Of a DNA stretch of 64,000 nucleotides, positions 20,737-33,161 are shown in pieces. Position 1 is the first letter of the stretch. Every line of letters begins with the position of its first letter. The notes below the pieces were generated by a model. That model ran no database searches, was not told the origin of the DNA, and saw only the letters and a program-made list of their open reading frames with translations. Origin of the DNA: Hemerocallis citrina (lineage: Eukaryota; Streptophyta; Magnoliopsida; Asparagales; Asphodelaceae); the NCBI GenBank assembly GCA_017893485.1, contig CM030358.1, forward strand, positions 252,567,228-252,631,227. Direction: 5' to 3'. The position numbers were made by a program, and so were the translations under genes.

Positions 20737-22123
20737 TGTGATATTTTGCAAGTATACAAAATCGCAACAAGTATTATAGTTTAAGTGAAAAGAGTATCGA
20801 GCCCACAAGGACTAGTTATTTTATTGAGTACCGAATTTTACTAGATTAACTACTATTTGGAGAATCGAAAATATGAAAAAAATAGCAACTAAACTAAATA
20901 AAACTAAGGAAAAGAAATAAACTAATTAAAAGGAATGGAATCCGAAATTTGGTTGTTTGTTAATAGCAAAATTAATTCTAAGGCTTTTGATTTCACCTAA
21001 TTAATCTCACACAATTCATAATTCCATGTGAAAAAAATATTATTTTTCCAAGTTGTAGACCAAAATTCCCAAATTATTCAATATTCTATCTTAAACAATA
21101 TCAAAAATATTCTCAACTAATTATTTGTCATAGTTCATGCACAAATTACTAATTGAAAATTAATTAAGATCTATGGATTTCTTAACGATCACATTAACAG
21201 CGGTTCGCTCTTGTAACGGTGTCTAATTTTATTAATTTGAAATCACAAATTACCAGTTTGGTCTCTCCATGATTTAATAAATCATACAAAAGTTGGTCAA
21301 ATAATTGTAAGCATTAAGATCAAAAATCAAACACACAACCATGGAAAAATAGAAAAATAATAGGGAATTAAAATTGTGTTATCAAAACAAGGCTACATCA
21401 AAGCTTTCGAAAAAGAAAATTAGTTCATAATAAATTTGCAACTTACAAACATGTTCTTGGATTGCATAATAAAAATTAGAAGAGAAGAAAAAAACTCGTA
21501 TTTGCCTAAGATCCAAGCCTCGAAATCCGTGCTCCTTTTCCTTCATCTTTCTTTCTTTCTTTCTTTCTTTCTCCTCATTTTTCGTGCCGCAAAACAAGCT
21601 AGTCGCCCAGCCTTTTTTCTTCTTCTTGGCCTTCTCGGGATCTTGCAGCCCACCTACCTCTTCTCCATATATCTTATATAGGCAGGGTAGGTAGGATTAG
21701 GGTCATTAATTATAATTAGGGTTAGTTAATTTAGGATAATATAATTAATTATGTAATTAAAATTTATAGATTAAGATTAATCTATTGAATTTTAATCTAA
21801 TTAATTAACTAACCTAATTTAAATTCACTTAACATTGATTTTTATTACAAAATTTCATTCCACCCCATTGTTGACCGACATATTTTCTATTGGTTCTTCC
21901 ATGGGCCAATTCGTAAAAACATGTATTTGGATACTTGAATTTTGAAATCTTCATCCTTGTTTTCTTCCATACACGCAAAACGCCAACCTTTTGCATTTAT
22001 CCATCTCATTCCTACAAAAATAAACAAATAAATAATATTGAGTAAAAATAAGATAAATTTCGAAGAAATAAACTAGAACACGCAATTTTAATGCATAAAA
22101 GAGTACTATAAATTATATATAAA
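20737..22123 (-). repeat. 5' LTR of pol-less Athila-like element, end truncated
   Basis: It matches 15457-16862 until TATATATAAA, then stops about 12 bp short of the expected TTATCA end. The next sequence (22124) is unrelated, so the outer end was lost in a later insertion or deletion. Confidence 0.82.
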
Positions 22124-24743
22124 GTAGGTTTGCTTGTTGACACGTGCCTACGGCACGTCTTCGGAACGGTACACTTGGTTTGATTATATAAAATTGTTTT
22201 GGAGGTCCAGCAAATTAATTGAAGTCGCAAACATATTATATGAGGAAGCAATATATCTACCTTTAAGCTCAATCATCACCTTCTTGATCATTAGCTTGAA
22301 CTTACCTGGAATGCATATAGTTTGTTAGAAACACTGCATAAAGTTTTTTTAACTTCAGCATCACTTTTAGATGCTTGTAATAGTTATGGGACAATATCAT
22401 ATAGGTTTTATAGAGCTTACTCTAATCCCATAACCACTATGAGCATGTCTAAATACAATGATAACGCAAGTGTAGGTGTGAAGGTATCTACAATACCAAT
22501 AATCTAAACATTTGTTTGTCTGAGACTCAGTTTGCAATTGAAATATGCCATGCCCCGCTTCCCAAAATAAGGAACACGAGTACATACGTAAGCCCAGCGA
22601 ATGATGTAAACACCATCCATAAGCTGTACCAGACTAACTCAGCAATATGCACAACAAAATACAACCACATAAGAAATATAACAACATTAATCAAAGATAA
22701 ATTCCAATAATAAATAAAATAGTCCAACGATATAAATATCCAACATCTGGGATCAAAACAAACTCCGGGTCATAAAGCCCAAAACAAAGTACAAGTCATA
22801 ACAATATTCAAGAAAATAAATCTAGTAGCAAATAAATCTAAGCAGCGCAGACTGGTTCCATCTTTAGAAACGTTGCTCACCAATTCCTTCGGGAATCGAT
22901 CCTTAAGCACCTGTAAGATCTTGGTCTAAAAAGAAAGAAAAGAGTGCCCTTAGAGCAAGTCGTGGGCAGCAAGTAAAGAAAACAAATAATAATAGGAAGC
23001 ATGTATATCAAAGAATAGAGACATGGTTAAAGACAAAGAAGCAAAGCAAAGACAGGTAGTAATATCAAAGGTCTACAATTAATCACGCATGTAATAAGTG
23101 ATGTCAAGACAAGATCAAGCATGAAATGCATGTTATTAAGTATTTTATTAATCTATCTAGTGCACGTACTGTTGCGTCCCATTCCACAGGTTCCACGCAA
23201 GCATAGTTATCGTTTTAGACTGATGGTGAATTCACGGATCGTGTACTCGATATTGATAATAATAATTTACAATCATGAATCATCAATCAATCATTGAAAT
23301 CAATACTCCTCCTTCCATGTCAAGTATTCGTGCGAGCGAGAAGGCCTTACCGAGTATATTTACCGATCATTCACTACCAAGTCTACCCATCGGCTTGTTA
23401 TTAATTTATTTTCATCCTATGTGAGCATGCAAGAGTGTGTCAATATTGTATTATACTAAGTGTGACTAATTCTATGCGCTACAGACAAAGCATGAAGCAA
23501 ACACATCAAATAAGCACAATTCACATAACCAGGACAACATGACCTTGCTGTACTAAAATACTGATTATAGCCACTACAAAATAGAAAATCTGAATCCGTC
23601 AGATGGCGTAGAAATTAGACTTCCATACGGTTCCAGCGAATATAATTAAGGCATATAAAAGATACAGGAACTATGCTGAAAACTCTATTCTATTCAGGTT
23701 TTATGTTCAGGCAGCATGTAGTAAGATGTGTTCAATTAATTATTTCACGTCAGAGAACTCAGTAATAAAATCTATAAAAATTCTGGAAAGTACCTATACA
23801 TGTCTAGGTATAGCCTAATTTATTTCAGATTTTTCTTTTACTGTTAACTTGGTCAATTAAATTGAGAAACAGTAGGATACACATGCATTTATGAATCTGG
23901 AATTTCTAACATGGTTGTACTAAAATGATGATATCTAGCAGGCTATACATCGGAATTCAAATCCACAAAAAGGGAAAGTGAACTAGACATCCAGGTCTAC
24001 AATTTATGTTCAGCAAGTTAATTCAAATTAGGACAGTAGCATGGTTGAAAATTTGATACAAAATGAAACAACTAGCAGTCCAGAAATTATTTTAACATAA
24101 AATGGCAACAAATAAATCATACAATCACATGTAGCATGCAAATTGGTAATCAAAGTGACCCTAGGTGTCAACATACAAATTTCTAAGTTTAAGATACAAT
24201 TATCACAGGCATGATATCAATTCATCGATCAACTTCAATCTAGCACATACAATTTAACATGTCCAACTTATTAAGTAGTCCTATGCATGAATCTAGTTAT
24301 TTAAATGTACATATACATGAAACAATGGAGACTAGATTTTAGATTAAAGAGATGGCATGATGTTAAGAGTATGTTGGGTTAGCTCATGTAAACCCTCGAT
24401 AAACTTAATGGAATTGTCAAAGTAGTATGATAATGAAAGGGACTGGATCTACTTGCAGAGATCAAATAAACTTGAACAGAATAAAATGCCAGTTCAAGAA
24501 GAGACTTTCCTGTTATTTTGCAGATTCAAATAATAAGAATAACGGGATCAGAATCCTGGGCGAAAATTCAAAAGACACGTGCGAAATACATGCGAAGAAA
24601 TCCAAGCAAACAAAGCAACAACAACTTAGCAACGAAATCCCACACCAGATCGGGACAAAACACGAGACAGCAACTTCGGAATCGTTGTGCCAAAACACGG
24701 GATAGCAAAACGACCAATCGGCAATCTTCTTCAAACTTCAACA

Positions 24744-24783
<40 letters not shown>

Positions 24784-27101
24784 ACGGCGTGACTGCGGGG
24801 ACGACTGCGGTGGGGGCGGAGCAACGTCGGCACCATGGCGAAGACGACGACACCATGGTCGGGAAGCGATGGCGGCGACTGAAGCCTCGATGAAGGCAAG
24901 CACTGTTTTTGGTTGGAAATAGAGGGGCAACGACAGCGGCGATCAGGGACTTGAACGGCGATGCTAGGGTCTTCGGTGGAGCAGCGAGGGACGGCGGTGA
25001 CAATGGGGGGTGCACAGAGATGGGTTAGGGCGACGGCGATGGGTTAAGGCGACGGGAAACCACGACGGATTGGGTTCGACGAGGAGAACGGAGATGACAA
25101 CGGGGGAACACAACAGTTATGAAGACGAGGGGACAGAGACGATGATGGTGGTGACGGTGGTGGAAGGCGATCGGAGTTAGCCACGGGGTGATAGGGTTTC
25201 GATTGGGTTTGGGGTGCAACGAAACAGAGAAGAAGAGGGTAGGGGATCAGGGAGAGAGAAAACGGCGGAGAGAGAGAGGGTGGAATAAAATTAGGGTTAA
25301 TTAATAAGGTATATATAGGGGATTAAGAATTAGGTTTTGGTTGAGATTTTTGTGGGTTCTGGATATCGGTTTTTGCTCCAAAAAGAGAAAAATGAGTGCA
25401 ATGAGATGAGACGAACATAAAGGAGAACAAATCAGACTCAAAATAGAAAGTGCGAAATTTGCAAAGAGAACAGAATCCAACCAAAAAACACAGATCGATC
25501 AAGAGAGAACAAAAGAACCCATGAAAAGACAAAATACACTATAACAAATGGATCCAAATACAATAATCAAAAGAAAACAAAATACAGTAAAATCTGAAAA
25601 TAGCACTGACAAAATACCTCTTATTATAATTTCAAAAAAAATGAAATACATCAAGTTCTCAAAACTCGAAACCAAGCTAATCATTACTTTTATCTCCACT
25701 TTGTCTCCCCATTGCACATTTATAAAAAAAATAAAAATGGATAAATAACAAATTTACTTTAGTTGTCTTACTTGAGCGGAGAGTTTGCACCATTCACTCG
25801 TAAACTCCATTCATCTCAATCTTATATATCCAAACATACACTAAAAGTTCTTATATGTTATGTTATTCATGGTTTAACCAGTGAAGGGAAACACTTCACG
25901 ATAGTATTTACTCTTGTAGCAAAGAAATTAATGTTGCATATTTGCCAAGTTATTTTAGGTTTTTGGTCAGCTTACCTGTCCTGCTATGGTTTAGAAGCCC
26001 AAATTGAGGCCACCAAATAATCAATCTCTCACTTGCGTACACCTTAAATTAAAACCAATAAAAAACTCATCAAATAAATCACCAAATTAAAAAAAAAATT
26101 AACCAAAAAATAAAACAATCATACCTCTCTGAACATAGATCCCATGCACACACAAAATTCAAGTAAGCAAAAAACTGAGTAATCCCCTGCACACACAAAA
26201 TTAAAAATTAAAATGAGGATTCAATTAATGAGATGAAATTAGAGTCGTCACATCGCATATAGATCCCTTCGATTCGGTGGAGGGGAGTCGTCGATACAGA
26301 GTCGCTTGATATTCGCGCTCGATTTGGCGGGGGGAGTCACCGATACAGAATCAGCAGCAGATCAGATATCGGCGACAACCTCTTGATTGGGGTTCGGCAT
26401 TGGATTTGGATTTGGATTTACTTTGAGTTTTTCAAAATTTTCAAATTTCAAAATTTTCAAATTTTCAAATTTAAATTTCTTTTTTAAAATTTAAAATTTT
26501 AAAAATTTCATTTTTTTTAAATTTTTTTTAAAAAAATTAAATTCTTTTAATAATTTTTTATAACTTTTTATAAGTTTTTGATTTTTTGAATTATTTTTAA
26601 TTTTTTAAAGTTTTAAATTTTAAAATTTTTTAAAAACTTTTAATTTTTTTAATTTTTTTAATTTTTAAAATTTTTTTAAAATTTTTAAAAGTTTTTAAAA
26701 TTTTTGAAAATTTTTAAAATTTGCTAAAATTTTAAAATATTTAAAAATATTTTATTTTATTAATTTTTAAAAAAACTTTATGAATTTTTTTATAATTTTT
26801 TATAATGTTTTATTTTTTGAATTATTTTTAAAGTTATTAATTTTTAATTTTTTTAGTTTTGAAGTTTTGAAGTTTTTTAGTTTTAAAAATTTTAAATTTT
26901 TTTATTTCCTTAATTTTTTGAATAGGAGAGAGAGAGAGATAGATAGAAAATTAAATAAATAAAGGAGTTGTTTTGGGTAGGGGGGATTTGATATTGAGTT
27001 TTGCGGGGAAATGTATTTTGTGAGGTTAGATCTGGGCCTTTGATTTTAGGGAGATTGAAGGAGAGCCACTTGATAGCTTTCTTTGTATTTTAATATATAG
27101 A
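22124..27101 (-). mobile_element. Possible Helitron-like element containing solo LTR B
   Basis: Read on the minus strand the segment starts TCTATATATTAAAATACAAAG and ends with a hairpin (ACGTGCC-GTA-GGCACGT at 22140-22156) 15-20 bases before CTAC. The flanks would be A and T. That resembles a plant Helitron, but the terminal CTRR is CTAC, no Rep/helicase is recognisable, and the flanks come from two different elements, so a deletion must also be assumed. 22124-22540 and 25617-26400 show no gene. 26411-26920 is extremely A+T-rich low-complexity sequence of AAATTTT-type words. A rearranged unknown element is the alternative. Confidence 0.3.
22546..25611 (-). mobile_element. Solo LTR B (3066 bp)
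   Basis: It begins TGCCATGCCCCGCTTCCC and ends GCACTGACA, with the direct repeat AAATA at 22541-22545 and 25612-25616. It is similar in block order to solo LTR A. A GA microsatellite (24746-24782) and a TATA box on the minus strand near 25308-25320 suggest transcription from right to left with a CT-rich leader. Reading frames in the GC-rich 24780-25260 part (His/Pro/Arg-rich) look like leader sequence, not genes. Confidence 0.75.
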
Positions 27102-28159
27102 TTTCGATTTCTTATTTGAGGTCCCAGCACTCGTCTATGTCATGGTCATGGTCCCAGTGGAACTGGAACCATCGGTTTTGATCCTTTCTGTTCCTTTTTG
27201 TCGATTTCATCTTAGGAGGGGGTCGAAGTAGCCTGTCTCCTTTGATTTCTCTGAATAATAATGATATGTTGGTGTTGAGGGAAGTGAAGTTGTCGAAGTA
27301 AGGGACCGGAGGAGGGCAACGTTAGCTGGAACCATCTTTAAGGAACTTTTAGGGTGCCTCTTCATTTGTACTCTTTCGTTTGTTCCCATATGAGGGCTCC
27401 CTTTGGTCCTTGGGTTGAAGAGCCTCTTCAGCTCGGATGTACTTCTCACTCCTTTGCAGGAGTTTAGAGATGTCCCGAGGAGGTTTTTTGGCAAAAAAGG
27501 TTTTAAGGTTATCATTGCAGATGTTATGGAGGAAGGCAGCAACTGCTACCACCGAGTCAAGGGGGGATGGATCAGGATTTAATTATGAAAAGTCGGACAA
27601 AATCCTCGAGAGATCTCCATCCCCTTGCCTTAACTCGAGCATGGATGCACTTATCTTCTCGGTCTTCTAACTAGTGACAAAGTGTGCGAGGAAGATCTCC
27701 TCAAGTTGATCCAAGGAGAAAATAGACCTTGGAGAGAGACGAGAGTACCATTCCCATGATAACCCCTTCAAAGTTGCTAGAAATGTCTTGTAGAGGAACA
27801 CCTCAGAGAATTGGTGGAGTATCATGTGTTTTGGAAATCTCTATGTGATCTGTTGGGTTAGATTCACCATTGCATTGTATGATCTAAAGGCTGAAATTTT
27901 GAAGTTCCTCAGGACGTTAAATTCAAGAACTGACTTGGAGAAGGGAGGTCAGATGCAACGGTATCCCATGTCTTGGTATCCGTCCTCCTAACCTATTCGA
28001 ACAAGGCGGTCCTCCATCTTGTCCTTCCCGTCCCTGTTCAATGAAGTACTTGGCCTTCCTGTCCCTTAGATCAGGTTGCCCCATGAGACTCTTCTTCTTG
28101 CACAGTCGTAGGGCTGAGATTGCATATTTATTAGCCCCTGTTTGGGGAAACTTGGAGGG
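27102..28159 (-). pseudogene. Gypsy gag pseudogene, central and C-terminal part
   Basis: From right to left the minus strand reads FLYKTFLATLKGLSWEWYSRLSPRSI, LDQLEEIFLAHFV, LELRQGDGDLSRILSDFS, AVAAFLHNICNDNLKTFFAKKPPRDISKLLQRSEKYIRAEEAL, then the FHWDHDHDIDECWDLK block. This is the full order of a plant gypsy Retrotrans_gag domain with its 'AHxxxAKKPPxxxxELLxRAxKYIxAEE' segment. Several stops and shifts break it. It continues beyond solo LTR C at 31455. It overlaps in content with the fragment at 15265-15456. Confidence 0.75.
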
Positions 28160-29734
28160 TGTAACATCCCGAATTCCAAAATAGACTCAATTCAAAGTTC
28201 CACAGGATCTTTACACTTCTCTTCGCACAATTTTACAAGGAAATAAAAACTTTTGCTACATCAGAGTTTATATTTACATTACATATTTACAGCGGAAGCA
28301 ATTTACAACAAATTACATGAATTGAAATGTACAACACTTGGATCATTCTTTAATCAGCATGCATTCTTTAGTCTTGTTAATCACTTTACCCTGTATAGAA
28401 ACTGTGGGCGCGTCAGTTGCTTACAACCAACGAAATATTATATACGGCTATCATCTCTATGCCAAACAGTATAACGATTCTCAAATACTTAAACAAATCG
28501 CAAACTTGATCACAAACAAAACTACAAGGGACTATCCTATTGATGTCGTGTTGTGCTGTGGACTTAGTCCTTAATGCAGTTATATATATATTACATGACA
28601 CTAATGCGCACTTGTTCAGATTCTATGCATCCCATACTACATAGGTCCGAGGGCAAGCCCTTAACCGTTCTTCATCTTGTAGGGTTCAATCCCTTGTCAT
28701 GACTTAAACTACTACTGTAACTACGACAAGTATCCTACATGTTCTATGAGTTACGAACTCATGTCTAGACAGCCTGGAGGGAAATCCCACGTCATGTCAC
28801 GACGCATCGTGAAGAACCTATGGACAATTCAGCCTCCGTCATGGGACATGACACCACCCACAGTCACCAAACACCCCACGAGCATCGCCTGCGCTACGAA
28901 CTTCTGGGGACATATTCACGTCATGTCACGATGCATTGTGAAGACAACCTGTGAATATTCTCACACCGTAGCTCCGAGGCCCTCATACTCGTGTTTTTCT
29001 CTTATTTTCATCACATCTTCACTATGTATCTAGTCCTTAGTTATTTGAATCATGAACAAAATCAATTCTCTAGAGTTAGCCCTTCCACTATACCGGTCTT
29101 AACCATTTATATCACATGACCCAAATCTTGGTCTTTTCATTTCAAATTTCATTTCAACATATTTCTTTTCAATGCCGGTATGAGGCTCAGCTACACCCTA
29201 GTTCTCAATTTCAATTTATAATCACAAAATTGAGTCTTTATACTCATAAGTTCTTTTTTACAATTAACATGATTTCTATTCTTTTCTATGAATCAATCTC
29301 ACATATCAAGTTCAATTTCAATTCTTGTATTTCATGCTCAGAATTTCATTTCGATAAACACATTAGATTCTTATACCAAAGTTTCTTTCCTTTACTTAAT
29401 TCAATAGCCACAAAGTCGTATTTTTCACTCATATACAATACCTAAATTAGACAATAAAATCCATAAATAACACACTTAAATTTTCTTCATTCAAAATCCT
29501 CTCAACTTAGTATAATCTTCTCATGAAAATAATCACTTTTCATATTTATCCCAATGTCAACTTCATGCAATTCTAGTTAATTCTTACTTCTAAATCACCT
29601 TTATTTTAGTCAAATCATGCACCAATAATTTTCATTGAATTCACATAATTTTAGAATAATTATAGTATTTTTTCCAAATTTTTAAAAGCCAAAAAATCAA
29701 TTTTTAAAGCCAAAAAAAATCAAAAGTTTTAATC

Positions 29735-29815
29735 CCTGCCGAAGCCAGGAATCGAACCCATGACCACAGACTAGCCAACCGCCATTACAAGCCAACTGAG
29801 CTAAGGCGCAACCAC
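29735..29815 (-). repeat. tRNA-like module inside solo LTR C
   Basis: The minus strand has TTAGCTCAGTTGG (box A-like) and, about 45 bases on, GGGTTCGATTCC (box B). The acceptor ends do not pair well (GCGCC.. against ..CTTCGG), so it is a tRNA-derived sequence, not a gene. Confidence 0.45.
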
Positions 29816-29884
29816 GTCATGGTATGGGGTTTATTGGTTAAGGGGTTTGGTTTCGGGTTGGGGGTTTTATTCGTAAACGAAAAC

Positions 29885-29990
29885 AAAAGGCAGAGCCCAG
29901 TTTCGAACCCAAGACCACAGACACACCCGCACGCTACAGTAAACACCCAAAGCAACCAATAACCAAATGGTCTAAGAGACCAAACTGATA
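29885..29990 (-). repeat. Second tRNA-like module inside solo LTR C
   Basis: The minus strand has TGGTCTTGGGTTCGAAACTG (box B) downstream of a poor box A (TTAGACCATTTGG). It lies about 150 bp from the first module and shares the GTCTGTGGTC.TGGGTTCGA stretch with it, suggesting an old duplication. Confidence 0.35.
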
Positions 29991-31454
29991 TAGAGTGGGG
30001 TTTTTAGGGGTTTAAGTCCGAGACTTAGTTATTTCGAATTTTTACCAAAAATGAATGTTTTTGAGTTCTCTTATTCTCCAAAATTATTCAAAAACTCTAG
30101 ATTTTATTTTTCATCTTATTACAGCATTTCAGTAAAATAAAAATTCGATTTTTGATACAAAAAGGCATAATTTGCTCCCCACTTCATTTTGTTCTTCAAT
30201 TTTCGAATTTAGGGGAAATAAGCATATTCTCCTTATAAATTGCACTTAAAATTTTCCTAGATCACTTATAATATTTTTATTAACATTGTGCAATTATCTT
30301 AGTAATAAATTTCTTTTTCATGCCATTTAACAATTCAATAATCAAAATCACATATTTCCATAGTTCTTCTTTCAATTATTTAACATACAAGCATGTATTC
30401 TTAATTTAACACATAACAATCAAATAGAGCATGGTAGTATGGTAAATTCTACATTAACAATCATAATTTTGCAATTAATTAACACTCTTTTAGCATACAT
30501 TCAAACCAATAGCAATTTGTCTCATTTTCATAACACATGGCTAAATTAGGTAAAGTTTCTTCTTAGTTTATAAACAAAACCATAGCATGATGTCTAATTA
30601 AAAGTTTAAGAGAACCACCCACCTTAAATGGAGAGGAAAAATCAAATAAACTCCTAGAGATCTCCTACAATGAACGAGTGAAGCCTTCTCCTCCTAGATC
30701 AAGCCACAAAAGCCACCTCCTCCTTGTTCCAAGCTAGAACCCGAGCCTCCCCCTTTGGAAAAACCAGCCACCTCTCCTTGGATGAAGAACACACTAGCAC
30801 TCAATCTTTTCAGCTCACAAAACTCCTCAATCTTTTGTCTCACTAACTTGTATTTTTCTTTCTCTTTCTTTTTCAACTTAGGTGTAAGGAGAACTAGTGT
30901 AGGGTATTTATACAAATTTTTTGAGTGAATGGAAGGCTAGGATTAGATCATATGGTTAAGGATCAAGGGCCAAGATGAAGTAGGGAGTTGAAATAACTTT
31001 CCATGATGAAAGTAACCAACTCTCCACCGCTCCCATCTCTCCCACTCTCCTAATCCTATCCGGCCTACACAAAAGTGTGCACATTGCACATGCTAGTGCA
31101 TGCACGTGCCACTCTAGTGTCCCCCATTTACAAATTTGTTCATGTGACAAAAATTAATTATTCATGAAATGAGTCTACACTACAAGTTAGGCCATTTTAA
31201 AAGAGAATTAAGTTAAATGGGCTCACCAATGGGCCAATTTAACCATGGGCTTTAATAATTAAATTAATTAATTAATAGAGTAGGCTTAAAAAAGAAAATT
31301 AGGCTTTTAAAGAAAATATTTTTTTGGAAAATAAAGAAAACATATACTATATAAGAAATTTTTTTATAAAAGAAATTATACAAATGAAATTATACGTGCA
31401 AAACACGTAAAATCACAAAATCTTCATAAATGAAAATTAGGGTGTTACAGAGGG

Positions 31455-31944
31455 CTAGGAGGATTTCATCCTGGTGATGGGGGGGCTCCTCTTCCTGATT
31501 GTCCCTGGGTGCTGGTCAACTTGGTGAGGGTGATCGGATGGAGCTCTGTCAACTGGGCATAGGTACCCTTTTGCTCCCTTGGCGTTCTGAGCGGGGAGCA
31601 GCATCTCAAGAGCACCTTTGTCTAGGTGGAGACGGAGGTTTACTTCTTAATGTCGAGCGTCGATGACATAAAGAAGGTCTGGTGAAGTTAGAGGCACCGT
31701 AAAAGAGGATGTTGTGTGGAGGGAGAACCGGTCCCCAATCGGGTGAGGTTTGAGGTGAGGTTTAGAGCGGTGTTCGGAGGGACGTCATTGAGAGCCTGCT
31801 AATTCAACCTTGCTTGGGGGAGGTTGTGATGGAGGAAGGAAGGCCTTCGACGATCGGCGTGGAGGCTGTCAGGAGGAGGAGGTAAAGGAAAAAGATGGTC
31901 GGCTTGACGACTAGCAGCCGTCGTCTTCCTTCCATTGGGGTCAT
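31455..31944 (-). pseudogene. Gypsy gag pseudogene, N-terminal part
   Basis: This continues the gag of 27102-28159 after removal of solo LTR C. A possible start ATG is at 31944 on the minus strand. The sequence is Ser/Pro/Leu-rich with frame breaks, as expected for the poorly conserved N-terminus of this Gag type. The assignment rests on continuity across the solo-LTR TSD rather than on a domain. Confidence 0.5.
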
Positions 31945-33148
31945 GGCTGGAAAAAGTGGTTTTTTTTCTCAGTGTGATCTGATCAGAGAATATACCTACA
32001 TAGGATTGGGTAATCGGGATGATGCATCTTATCTTTGATTATTGTTGAACTTGAAATTTGCATGTGATACCTTGAAGGAATATTACAATCAGAATTGGTG
32101 GGGGCTTACTGTCAACTTCACGAGTCTTCATTGCCTCGTTCTGTAACTTCCCTTCTTTCGTCCGTCTACGAGGCATTCAAAAGAAAGATAGAAAAGGGCA
32201 AAAAAATAGCGATTACCTGACTATGAAGGAGAAGAATTGTATTTATAGCCTAGGAGTTAGTTTCAAAAGATAGACATAAAATTGATTATTTTGGATTTAA
32301 GTACTGATTCTAATGGTTATGGGATAGAGTTAGTTGATAACTCTATTTAAGATAGAAGATTTTGTTAACAACTTCTAATTAGCTGGAACTTCTCTTGTTG
32401 GGCTATAAATTAGCCCTAATTGTATGTCTGATGGAGTTGATGGGTATGAAACTGACCTATGTTGTTCAAGTTGGCCTGTAGCTGCTATAAAGTTACCGTC
32501 GTGCTCTTAGAAGCTTTGAGATGCGTGCTGGAATCATATGGCTCTGATTCATTGCAATTTTGTCCAAATCAATTACTTCTCATATTACCACTGTGATGTA
32601 GCTCAGTTGGTAAAGGGTTGGGAAGGATAAAGGGAGGTTTCATGTTTGAGACCACGCTACGACATAGTCTTTACTCCCAAAAATAATTACCTCCCATACG
32701 ATGCGGATTTCAAGAAGTTCTATCGACTGACATACATATCAACGCCGCTCAGTTTCCTGCGATGATGTATTACTAGGAGAGCGATGCTTTTAAGATGTCC
32801 CATCCGATTTGATTCTTGCTTTGTTCTGGCTTCACATATTTTCATTTATTTTTAAGCTCAGTACACATCCAATATGTAGCTGGAATATGTAGTAAGCACC
32901 ACATTAACATGTATAGGCCACGTCCACTTACATTGGCCACTCTTACATACATGATTGAGCTTGATTTAGCTGTCACGAGTTTAGCACTAAATTGCATTAT
33001 TTCTTGTTATGAAAGAAACACTCTATGTTGTACTTTTCTTTGTTAAGTGGGGTAACACTCTATGTTGTACTTTTCTTTGATAAATCGGGTAGTTAACGTT
33101 AGGCTTTACGAAAGCTATAATACCAATTGTTAGAATTTTCTGCTGAAG
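31945..33148 (-). other. Gypsy leader/LTR-like region and unassigned sequence
   Basis: No gene seen. A minus-strand TATA (GGCTATAAATAC) at 32239-32250 suggests part of the 5' LTR of the gypsy element, but I could not fix its ends or a PBS. A tRNA-like stretch lies at 32592-32660. A 26-bp direct repeat (AACACTCTATGTTGTACTTT..) is at 33017-33042 and 33054-33079. A second degenerate initiator-Met PBS-like site (ATACCAATTGTTAGAA) is at 33119-33134. Confidence 0.45.
32592..32660 (+). repeat. tRNA-like head, possible SINE fragment
   Basis: GATGTAGCTCAGTTGG (good box A) is followed about 35 bases later by TTTGAGACC, a degenerate box B. No clear tail or TSD could be found, so SINE identity is tentative. 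Confidence 0.3.
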
Positions 33149-33161
33149 CTCTGATACCAAT
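33149..33161 (-). promoter_or_regulatory. PBS of Copia LTR 2, initiator tRNA-Met
   Basis: On the minus strand TTGGTATCAGAGC directly follows the LTR end ..CGCGTAACA, the standard plant Copia arrangement. Confidence 0.8.

Larger units (their letters stand above)
15457..22123 (-). mobile_element. Pol-less Athila-like element (TR-GAG-like)
   Basis: Two LTRs (15457-16862, 20737-22123) starting TGTGAT.ATTTTGCAAGT, a perfect tRNA-Asp PBS (20710-20727) and a polypurine tract (16863-16876) enclose only gag, protease and a ~100-residue linker frame. Reverse transcriptase, RNase H and integrase are absent. The linker frame is followed at once by the conserved end-of-pol motif (18125-18169), so the middle was deleted cleanly while both ends were kept. 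This fits a terminal-repeat retrotransposon with only gag, moved by a relative's Pol. The left flank is CTTGA; the right LTR lacks its last ~12 bp, so no TSD is visible. The gag has several stops. Confidence 0.85.
28160..31449 (-). mobile_element. Solo LTR C (3290 bp)
   Basis: It begins TGTAACATCCCGAATTCC and ends AGGGTGTTACA, flanked by GAGGG at 28155-28159 and 31450-31454. No coding domains. A TATA box on the minus strand (TATAAATACC, about 30904-30913) sets transcription leftward. It interrupts the gypsy gag. The ends are typical of long-LTR Tekay/Del-like gypsy elements. Two tRNA-like modules lie inside (see separate entries). Confidence 0.88.

Noticed and set aside
24518..25219. Overlapping ORFs rich in Arg/Glu, Ser/Leu and His/Pro
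   Set aside because: They are frames through a GA microsatellite and GC-rich leader of solo LTR B; no domain and several competing frames.
26411..26920. Coding or structured function in the AT-rich tract
   Set aside because: Low-complexity AAATTTT words with no periodic unit; ORFs there are Phe/Leu/Lys runs.
29735..29815. A true tRNA gene
   Set aside because: Box A and B are recognisable but the acceptor stem does not pair and the arms are irregular.
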